The notes under the pieces are model-generated. The model did not search any database and was not told where the DNA came from. It saw only the letters and a list, made by a program, of their open reading frames with translations. Position numbers and translations under genes: made by a program. Shown one piece after another: positions 54,301-64,000 of a stretch of DNA of 64,000 nt (position 1 is the first letter of the stretch; every line of letters begins with the position of its first letter). Origin of the DNA: Tetrahymena thermophila SB210 (taxonomy: Eukaryota; Ciliophora; Oligohymenophorea; Hymenostomatida; Tetrahymenidae); assembly GCF_000189635.1 (NCBI RefSeq), contig NW_002476555.1, positions 169,522 through 233,521 on the forward strand. The letters are read 5' to 3'.

Positions 54301-57300
54301 TAATCTAAGTTATCATATTGAACTTATCTCCATTAATAATAAATAGCTCGAATCTATCTATTAAAAATATTGCAATAGTTTTATTGTTAAATAGCTTGAA
54401 ATCCAAAATACTATCTTAAGTGAAATCTTTTTTAATTGATGCAACAAATTCAATTTTTTTATTGAGTTGATACAAATTAATTTAAAAAATGCACTAAATA
54501 ATTAGGAAATTTTATTCTATTCTCAAGTTAGATTCCATTTTAGGTAAAGATAAATTTCGCTCTTATTCATTTTTTGAATAATTCCAAATATATACTTTTT
54601 TCTATCCATTAAAGCAAAATAAATATCTTTGATAATTTTGATCAATTAAGAATTTTGACAAGCTAATGCTAGGATCTTCATCAACCAGACTTCTTAAGTC
54701 TATTTATTTAATAACTTATTATTTCAACACATCAATTTAAAGAAGAAGAGCACCATTTGAAACAATATAAGCTAACAATTTACTATCAGAGATTTCAATC
54801 AATTAAATGACAATAATTGAAATTTTAAGAGAAACCTCTTTTATTGTGTCATATAAAAAATAATCTTAGCTTGTTAAATTATATTAAAGCACCTAACCAT
54901 CACTAAATCCTACAATGATCAAATCTTGCTTCTTATTTACATTAAATTAAGTCACTGTTTGAGTCAAATTAAATTAAATCGTTTTCGTGATAACACCTGC
55001 TTTTAAATCTAAATGCAATATTTTTTAATCACTAGTAATTACAATACTATCAATTATAAACTGCTAGAATTGGATATTGTCTAGCTAATAAATATCAGGA
55101 TCTGTATTACTATTTTTGCAAGATTGATACTATTAATAAAATAAAATTGAATTTTCTAAACCTAATGTTAAAACATCATCACTTTAATTGTATTTTATAT
55201 CTAAAATTCTTGAACTCATTAATATGGATAACTCAAATTTTATCTTCTGCTAAGAATATCTAAATATAAGGCTATCTTAACTTAAAATCAAATAATCTGT
55301 CTGTTAGTTATCTCTTTATATTTAGGTATACAAAGTATACGGCTCATTTAATTATGGGTCACGTTCTATTCCTAATTAATTAAGATCTAATTTATATATA
55401 TAACCATCATAATTAAGATAAATATCATTTGATAAACTATCATATTGAATTATTCTAAAACCCTTTTCTCTCTAAAAATCTTAGATAACATTAATGTAAG
55501 TTTGAAATGAAGGTTTGTTGCGTAAAGAAGAAATATACAATGTACCCATTTAGTCTAAAAATATCACGTAATTGCTTAAATTTTCATAAAACTCAAAGAA
55601 AGAAATATAATTGTTATTTACTTCATTTTATTTAACTTATATATCAAAAATATATCTTTAAGCAGAAATATCATATACAGAAATTTACTTACCTAAAGGA
55701 TTCTAAATAAGCAAATAATTTAAGTAATCAATATAAACCATTTGTTAAAAAGCATTAGAATCCATTTTTTCAAACTAATACTCATTTAAAGCTAAAGTAT
55801 TCTTGTCAACTATAATTAAACCTAATTTTTTAAATACATAATTAAATATTAATTTTTAAGTAAAATAAAAAAAATGAATCTAACAAGTGAAAATTTAGAA
55901 TATAATTAAATCCTCTTTTATGAAATAGTGGATAAAAATTTTTAATTTTTTGAAAGTTTTATTTAATTTATTTAATTTTATAAATAACAATTTTTAAAGT
56001 TACTCATTAAAATATAAGAAATATATTTTGAAGCTTAATAAAAAATTATGTTTGATTGAATCGCAGTTAGCATTATAGTATATTTTATTTAGATTTTAAA
56101 TTCTTAAATTTTTGAGATTTTTAGATTAATTAGATTTAGATTATCTTAAAAAGCAAAATAAAAATATTTTTTTATTATTAGAAAATATTCTGTTTTCTGG
56201 CAACACTGTTTTAAGATTTATTTTTTTAAACAATAATTTTTAGATTTTATATTCATTTAGTATTTTACTAATATGTGAAAATTTATTTGTTGAGAATTAA
56301 AAATATGAAAGAAAAATTTACTTTTTTAGGATCTACATACTGCTTTAGATGTAAAAAAAAGACATCCTTGTTAAATATTATTGACTGTTTATATTAAAAT
56401 TCCATCAGTAGCATAGATTTTTAAATTTTAATGATCTGAGCTATAGATATAAATATGATTATATTGTTCATCAAAAAGAGAAACAGTAAATTAAGAATCT
56501 TCAAATTTAACTTTTTTAGAGACTTTAAACACTTTATCATATACTAAAAGAAATGAGTTATTACTGGTAGTAGATGATTAACTTAGGCATGAAATTTGAT
56601 ATTTAAAGGCAAAACACTCCAAATTAATATTTTTTAGTTAAAAATCGTTGAATATACTCTAAACAAAAATGAGTTTAGTATCTAGAATATCAAATTAAAT
56701 ATTATTGTACAAGTATATCAGATTATCATCTTTACTGTAAAAAATATTCTTTATTGCATGCTCCAATTTTTTTAAAAATTTTTCATTTGTAGATAAATTA
56801 ATCAGAATTATAAAATAGTTTTCATATTCACTACTATAGTATAATAAGAACTCATCATATAATTTCATAGAAACATCGTAAATACTTGCTTCAAGAGTAG
56901 ATAAAATTTCTTGTGAACCAGTGTAAATGTCAAAAGATACTAATTTACTATCAAATATAACAAATAACTTTCCAAATTTTTAGCTATAAAGAGATTATTA
57001 ATAAACCATACGAGATGTAAATTGATAGCGTTTATATTTTTAAACATAAGAGGATAAAACTTTATCAAAATCTTCATTTTGATAAGTACTCATTTAAGTA
57101 GTGCTTTTTAAGTTCTAAACATATACTGATAAATAACTTATGGTGTTAAAGTAATAAAAGCCTGTTTCAATCACAATTTATTTTTGTAGATCAAACGCGT
57201 ATTCAAACATCTGAGTAGCTTGCATTACGTATGCCCAATAATAAGTTTTCCCATATTCGTTTACTTTTTTTTAAAACTCTGTTTGACCAAGTTTATATCC

Positions 57301-59580
57301 TAATTGGATTATACATGAGGAATTATCTGTAATGTTAATAAAAAGTATCCCTTAGTTCCCTTCTAAAACATACATTTAATTATCATTCACTACTAAATAT
57401 ATTGTTGTAACTCCTGTAATAGTAAGGGATTTCATTTCATATATCAAAGATAAACTGAAGTCGTAAATTCTAAAATTATTATTTTCATCTATGGTTAGTA
57501 TTTATTCGAGAGAAAAATTGTTATTTATTTTATCAGTCAAAGAATAAAATTTTTTTATTATTTAGAAATAGGTTATGTTATTTATAGTGTTTAGAAGCTA
57601 AATGGTTTAATCTTTTAAATTTATTTAGTATACTGAAACTTTTTCTTCATATTCATTTTATGCCATAATTTTTAAATCTTTGTTCAAGTAGATGTTAATA
57701 TCTCTACTGATAAAATCTATTTAACAATTCTTAAACACATTTTATAAGTTAGAGGATTAAATTATTAAACAGTCCTAAAAAATCATTGCTAACATATCAT
57801 TATTAGTGGTGTATTGTTAATTTTAAGCTTTAAAAACGTTCAAAATATTTTTTTTATAAATGTCAATTATATATCCTTTATTATCATAAATGATTATTTT
57901 ATCATTGTAAAATTTTTGAATGGATTTAAATCCAAAACTAAAACCCAATTTTAATTACTTTTATAAAACACATTTGGTCTCTTATGAATAATCATAAAAA
58001 TTAATGCCACCTTATTAATTTAATTAAATGGCAATAGGCGGCTAGTAACTTAATACTATTTTACTAATAATTGAATAATCAACAGATGGAAAGGCTAGAT
58101 TAAAATTGATAATTAAATTGATTTGAATTAATTATTTTTCGTGCTTTATCAAACTATCACTTTTTTTGACTATTTAAATGTAATCATTGTTTAAAGCAAT
58201 CAACTCGTAAACAAATTCTTTTTAAGGTGAAATTTAATTTTGGTATTTTACTAGATATAAATAATTTGTATTATACTTCAAAGTAAATTTTTAAGTTGAT
58301 TCAATAAATTCTTTTTGATTTTAATCGAAGTAAAAAAATGACAAATTGATATTTGAGTCAAGCACAACTATTTTCTTTTCTTTATCCATAAAATCACACA
58401 CCTCAAAGTCTGTTAAAGAATCAATTTCTTAAATTATATTTGAAGAATTTGTTTGTAGATTAGTGTATATCAATTATTATTCACTTTAAATTATTAGATA
58501 TGTGTTCAAATCAGTATCTGAAGCTTAAAATATTCTACCTTTTTGAATTTCTTATTAGTCGTTCATTTATATTTAAACAGGTTAAAATGAATTATCATTT
58601 AGGTTAACTAAACTAGCAGAATCGTCTTAAACTAAAACGTAGATTCCAAACTAAGATATAGACAGTGTATCAAAATAGTTCTTATTTTACTAAGATTTAA
58701 AAGTAAAATGATTTTCAATTTGTAAATTTAAGCTATCGTTGTTATTAGTTACAATTATTTTATACACAATAATACTATTTAAATTCTGTATAAACATCCA
58801 TTAATCAATAAATTTGATTTTTTGTGCATTAACATTTAATTTGAAAGAATTAGATTAAGAAAAAACTTAATTCAGTTGATCATAAAATATCTAAAATTCA
58901 GATTCTTTTTAGGAGTAAATATTATAAATCAGGCCATAGTGATTATCAATTGAAGCGATTTCTGTGAATTAGTTAAAGGAAATATTTTTTAGGTATGTTT
59001 TTGAATTTCTTGACTCATTTTTAATATCCCAATATGATATAGAATTATCATTACCTATGAAAAATATGATATCATTTAGATTGAATACTTATAATTCTTT
59101 TGTTTCAAAGGTCTTACTTTTTACTAGATTGAGGTCATTTCTATCATAAACAGAGAGATAATTTTCTTTCTAAATTACATAATAATTATCTTGATATATA
59201 AAGAAGTCTTTTGTTATAGTATTGTCTTTCATGAATAGCTATGAGGGTTTTTATATAGAACACTGTAATTTGCTTTAGCATAAATTATTTTGATAATTTT
59301 TATAGCTAAAAGGGCTACAGATAGCTACACACTCATTATCTATATTCCCAATGTCATGTATATTCCTATCATAAAATAAATTGCTACTACATTTAGTATA
59401 TACGCAAAGATTATTATTTGAATCAAGCTAGTAACCATCTAAACATTTAGTGCAGATATTTTAGTTATTGCTGTTACTACAACTTGAGCATCCTTCTACA
59501 CATGTATTTTATGCTTTAGCGATCAATTAGATAACTAAAAGCACAATATAACTCTTTATAATTGCTAATTTAATTAACAT
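51366..59580 (-). CDS. Giant multi-domain transmembrane protein, copy B (interrupted by N gap)
   Basis: Tandem paralogue of copy A with the same start (MLIKLAIIKSYIVLLVI), cysteine-rich head (CVEGCSSCSNSNNQNIC) and propeller-like and beta-helix regions. The last exon is the same apart from small changes, and the introns sit at the same positions (55822-56321 and 51471-51534). The N run at 52186-52285 replaces the stretch matching A 41505-42575. That stretch encodes the end of the second cysteine block and the first membrane helices. If the gap is filled with the 1,071 bases seen in A, the coding length becomes 8,622, exactly that of A. Visible coding indels against A are multiples of three, for example a 15-base loss near 57880, a 12-base gain near 56565 and a 3-base gain near 58010. 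This points to a functional gene under selection rather than a pseudogene. I did not check every codon. Confidence 0.85.
52186..52285. other. Assembly gap (100 N)
   Basis: A run of exactly 100 N inside copy B, a conventional placeholder for a gap of unknown size. Flanks align to copy A at 41504 and 42576, implying about 1.07 kb of missing sequence. The adjoining sequence is nearly identical to A, which would make assembly hard. Confidence 0.95.
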
Positions 59581-60001
59581 TTATTTGTTATTATTTATTA
59601 TTTAACTAGAAGTTTTTGCTTATTTTGACTAATTTATGCTTAATAATGAATTTTTAGCTTATTTAATCAAATTTCTCAAAACTTGTTTTTTTTAATATTT
59701 GTCTTTTATCTATTTTTTTATTTTAATTATTATATTACTTTCAAGAAAAACAATTATTAAAGTAGAACTATTTGAAACAAGATTTTAAATAATTGCAATA
59801 AATAAAAGAGTAACTCTATCCAAATTTTAAGGAAGACAAATATACTAACTGCGATACAAAATAAATAAATACTTAAAAGTACTTTATAAATACAAATACC
59901 AATTTGGGTAGGGTAGTATAAAGTATTTTTGTTTATATTTTTATCATTTTATGGTATTACTAAAAGTTTGATTAAAAGCTATTGAAAAAATATGTTAAAT
60001 G

Positions 60002-60031
60002 TAGCCCTCCAAGTAAAGACTTGAAGGGCTA
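60002..60031. repeat. Inverted repeat in spacer B-C, 13-base arms
   Basis: TAGCCCTCCAAGT and ACTTGAAGGGCTA pair at 12 of 13 positions across an AAAG loop. It sits about 420 bases upstream of the copy B start, roughly where the A-B spacer has its own unrelated hairpin. Confidence 0.85.
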
Positions 60032-61634
60032 ATAATTAGGAGGCATGGCTTTTTTTGACCATATTAGCCTTAAAATCCTCAAATTGAATATTTTCTATTA
60101 AATACAAACTGTTTAATGAGTTTTTTAACTGATTTTGTTGAAAATTTATAAATTGAATAAATATCTACTTTTCTATTTTGCTTTAGCAATTGATTGTATT
60201 ATCATGTAGTGTGAAATTTTATCCCTTATTATTTTCTCTTTATAGCTGTAATAAAGAATAAAAAATTGATTAACTTTGATTTTAGTACTATTTATTTAAA
60301 TGTAACATATTATAACTTACTTTATTTAGTAATTCTTATGTCATAAATTTGTGAGGTAAAAAATTAATAAAAAAAAAAATAAAAAAATAAGTTAAGCAAC
60401 TATGTTAATGAATATGATTATTTCAATTACTATTAACTATAGTTTTAAGAATTTATAAGAAAGTTAAGATATCTAATGAAAAAGAAAAAAAATTAAAGAT
60501 ACTAAATTAAAGTTAATTTTTAAAAGAAATATAAAAGCAGACATAGACTTAATAAAGAATACTAAAAATCATAATTTTTCAAAACTATTCATAACCCATT
60601 TTACAAATATTTTAAATGAAATACTTCTTATGCTACAAGAAATTAATATAAATCCATCTCTAAAAAGCAAATAAATTTTGTTATTTATTTAAATTTAGCT
60701 ATTTTTTTAATCTATTTACTTAAAATTTTAGAAATTATTAATTAATAAAGTTTGATTTTGTTTACTTTCAATCAATATTTATTGCTATATCTAGTAATAT
60801 ATACATTGATTTATATTATATTCATAAGTTTGATAATTATTGTTCATTTTTATAAAATATTTAAAAATTATTTTATCATGTGTAGTTAGAAATTTATTTT
60901 TTATAAACAAATAAAATTCTTTTTCAATTATTTTCACTTGATTTCTCAATAAACTAGCCTTTAAGCTTTTTATAAATTAATTTTCTAAATTCCATAATTA
61001 AAGATACTGATCGAAATTGATTTTAGCTGCTTTTAATAATATTTTTTTATCCTTTTATTATATTTTTAAATGTTAGTGTACTCATTTTTTATATAGTTAT
61101 TTTATAAATAAATTTCAACTATTTTTATATTTTTTGTTCCAAATTTTGATGGTCAAATTTAATACTAGAATATTTAATTGAATTTAATTATGTTTAATTT
61201 ATTTTTATTATATATTTTATTCTTTATTATATAATTTAGAAATAAAACATATTAAATAAAAAGCAAACAGTTTAAATTATTTAGCTCAATAACTAACTTT
61301 AACTTTTATAATTTTGTCAATAAATAAGTAATTTTGATTTTAATGATCTTAGTAACATTCAAATGCCTATCTTCCTTTATTTCTTCCTCCCTTAGTTCTT
61401 TTCTAACTTCGTATTTTAAGATGATTTATATTTTTAAATAAGAAAAAAACTTACAAATTCAATTATTTTAGTTATTAAATGATAAGGTTTCAAATTAAAA
61501 ATATAAGAAACCATAATATTTTAATTAATTTTAAATGAAAATTAATTATAAATAGTTTAAATAATAGAAACAAACATACTCATACACTAAAAAATAGCAA
61601 GTATATACTTAAATAATGCAATTATATATATATA

Positions 61635-61652
61635 GTCACCGGGGCGGGGGCC
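61635..61652. other. Isolated GC-rich island
   Basis: An 18-base stretch with 16 G or C (GTCACCGGGGCGGGGGCC) directly follows a TATATATATATA run, inside otherwise extremely AT-rich DNA. The next ~90 bases are purine-rich and readable in more than one frame. I recognise no RNA or protein family. Confidence 0.7.
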
Positions 61653-62370
61653 AAGAAGCTTACAGAGGTTAAAGGTAAATTGATTTGCAAACGAGCAATA
61701 GAGGAAGTTAAAATGAGAGATAACAAGTCTTAGATGTATATCTTGATAAAATAAAATTTTATCAGTTAACTTTAGATTACTTTTTTTAGTAAATTCGTAA
61801 ATAAGAAAAGTTAAACAAAAATATCTATAATTTTAATTTGTTTAAATTATTTCTGTTTTTTTAAGGTTCTGCTATTATTTGTTTCAAAAGTTTATATATT
61901 ATTTAAATTGATTTTATAAATAAATAATACTGAACATAGTTTATAAATATAACTTAAATATCATTAAAAATATTACAAAATATCAAATATTAATACTTGC
62001 TATTTTATTTAAAAGAAGAATTATTTTGAATTAAATTAAATCATTATCTATTACATATTATTTTTAATTTTCAAAACAACTTTTACAAAAATATACTGAT
62101 AAAACAAATGTCAAATTCAAAAATAAAAACATCAGAATTATCAATGTGTAAACTAAGTTAAATTGTGAAAATTGATTTTTAAAAATCTATTTTATTAATT
62201 AAGAATTGAATTATTTTATTATTTTTGATAGAGGAAGAAGATGTTTTAATTTAAACATCCCATATAATTTCAAATAAATTTTTTAAGAAAAATTAAAGAA
62301 ATTTTCTTCAAATAATAAAAAATAAGTATAAATGTAATTAAATACAATTAATATGTAAAATATTTTATAA

Positions 62371-64000
62371 TCAATTAACATTTTTTTGTTATTTAGCAAA
62401 ACCTGCTAGGAGTACTTACTAAGTGTTGAAATCATATGAAAATAAATTCTTGCTATTCACCTTTTGTATTGTAATCTTTTTAATTTAATTTAATTTAAAA
62501 AAAATAAATAAAAGTAAGTATATATTTATAAAAAATAAATTTATTTACTTTTTGAAGATTGTTTTCTGCTTAATTGAGTTATTTTTTTTATTTTTTCTTG
62601 GTTTTTTAAAGATTTATTTAACCTTTTTTAATTTTTTAATAGACAATTTTCCATTTCATGTATGCTGTTAGAGAGACTTTATCAAAGTTTATCAATTTCT
62701 TCAGCTTTGAAGGAATAACTTTTGATAGACATTTTTTTACTATTATTACATTTTTTGACTTAGAATTGCTCAACATAATTCCTATTACAATTATTAAAAA
62801 GCAAAAAAAGAAGAAATAATCTACAATAATTTAAGCAATCTCTACAAAAATTTGAGTTTATGGATTTTAAGATTGAATTAACTATAAATATATCTTCAAG
62901 AAAATAAGAGAATAAGCTGCTACTTCACATTTTTATATGCTAATTGAAATAAAAGGACTATTTTACTATACTATTTTAATATAATAGATTAATAGTGAAC
63001 TAATTGTTAGTACACAAACATTGTGGTTATTCTTATTTAATAGTGTATGTGCATAAATTATAGAAATTTTTAAATAAATTCTAACAAACTCCCAATAGTA
63101 ATATTTAGGTTTTAGTTCTCCATAGTAATATCCGTATTTATACTTAATTATGCATTAATCTAGTTTTTTTTTGTTTTAATTAATCAATCTAAGAAATACC
63201 AAAGGAAATAAAGTCCAAAAAACTAACACCATTACAGAAAAAGGATATAAATATTTAATTATGCTAGAGTCGTAGCAGTCAAATGAAAGGTCAATTGGGT
63301 TGTAAAGTTAATTTCCTACTTATTTACAAGTTAGAGACTTAGTAAAATATTATATCTAGTTCACTTAGAAAAAGATAAATATAATATGAAAAATTAAAAA
63401 AATGTGATATTCTCTTAATTTCTGTTTTGAAATGTCTTAGTAAAACATAAGTGTAACAGGAATCAAAATAAACACTGCCATAGGAACCAAAAATTAAATT
63501 TAAGTATAAAATAATATTTTGCCCATATCTCTAATTATGTTTTCACTGATCAGACAGTCTGTCCCTAAAGAAACTTGAACACCACCTGACCCAATTATAT
63601 CATTAAATAAATTAAAGTTAATAGAAATAACTTTTGGTTAAGGAATTAAAAGAGCAGATAATTAATAATAGGTCAAAATAATTTTAATATAGAACCCAGA
63701 ATAATCCTGTATGCTATTGCTGCTAATAGGCATAATCTTCAAGATTCTCAAATAATAACATGTTTGCGTATATTTAAACTTTTAGATGAAAACTCCTAAA
63801 ACATACAAGAAATAAGCCTCTAAAATTATTATTTTTAAAATGATAAAACCCCATTATTTTATCTATGATCCACATTTCTAGCAAAAGCCCTTAGAAAGAG
63901 ATTCTGAATATCGGGATCCTTTCCAAACTTCACCTAAAATATCGCATTACTAGCAAGCAGGACCTAAATAACCAGTTATGCAATAGTTAATACTAGAAGG
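62371..64000 (-). CDS. Giant multi-domain transmembrane protein, copy C (C-terminal part, runs off the right edge)
   Basis: Third tandem paralogue. The visible 1,630 bases, minus the intron 62476-62548, give 1,557 coding bases (518 residues and a stop), exactly in frame. They correspond to A from about 42320 to 40680: the end of the second cysteine block, the multi-pass membrane region, the Lys-rich tail and the conserved final exon (ITIQKVNSKNLFSYDFN). The 3' flank is more like that of copy A than copy B. Upstream exons lie outside the window. Function as for copy A, unknown but probably surface-exposed. Confidence 0.88.

Larger units (their letters stand above)
59581..62370. other. Spacer between copies B and C
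   Basis: 2.8 kb, almost twice the A-B spacer. The part from about 60115 to 61130 matches the A-B spacer. The following ~1.15 kb (61130-62290) is absent there and contains a GC-rich island. A small hairpin lies at 60002-60031. No confident gene. Confidence 0.65.

Noticed and set aside
61616-61933. 105-codon frame over the GC-rich island
   Set aside because: Two other frames are nearly as open, the second half is translated spacer, and no family is recognisable, so it is not called as a gene.
1-64000. tRNA, rRNA, CRISPR array or transposase gene
   Set aside because: I looked for T-loop-like motifs, regularly spaced repeats and transposase signatures by eye and found none that stood up; RNA genes with weak sequence signatures could be missed.

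Overview
The window is nuclear DNA of a ciliate that uses the Tetrahymena-type code: TAA and TAG are read as glutamine and only TGA stops. Every long gene here opens up only under that code. Introns are short, AT-rich and GTA...AG, and intergenic DNA is extremely AT-rich. Gene content and texture fit a macronuclear scaffold of Tetrahymena thermophila or a close relative. That assignment is inferred from sequence character, not from a database match. One run of 100 N (52186-52285) marks an assembly gap.

Left third (1-20.6 kb). A 5' fragment of condensin subunit SMC2 reads off the left edge (minus strand). It is divergent from an ECTF-motif hypothetical gene (3797-6796, plus). Next come a von Willebrand A-domain protein with an intact MIDAS motif (7518-9398, minus) and three small cysteine-rich secreted, probably GPI-anchored surface proteins of the immobilization-antigen type (10394, 13604, 16103, all plus). 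The three are separated by 2-2.5 kb of AT-rich DNA. A roughly 4 kb gene-poor stretch follows, with a microsatellite and a strong hairpin.

Middle (20.6-39.5 kb). This part holds a 1,698-residue membrane hybrid histidine kinase with a C-terminal receiver domain, a leucine-rich-repeat protein, and a 345-bp tandem duplication. It also holds the translation initiation factor eIF3a in seven exons (29403-33382, minus), a second leucine-rich-repeat protein, and an 840-residue protein I do not recognise.

Right third (40.6-64 kb). Three head-to-tail copies of a giant membrane protein gene lie on the minus strand. Copy A is complete (40680-49849, 2,873 residues predicted). Copy B is complete apart from the N gap (51366-59580). 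Copy C is cut by the right edge (62371-64000). Each complete copy encodes a signal peptide, a cysteine-rich head, a long propeller-like region, a parallel beta-helix region with GGAI/GGAL repeats, a second cysteine-rich block and a multi-pass membrane C-terminus. The spacers between copies are duplicated too, so this is a segmental tandem array. Copy A and copy B have the same coding length once the gap is filled with the length of the matching A segment.

Housekeeping genes (SMC2, eIF3a) are mixed with signalling (histidine kinase), surface (cysteine-rich proteins, giant membrane proteins) and lineage-expanded genes. There are no operons, and I found no rRNA, tRNA, CRISPR or clear transposon. 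Exon models for SMC2, eIF3a, copy A and copy C were checked by counting: summed exon lengths keep the reading frame.
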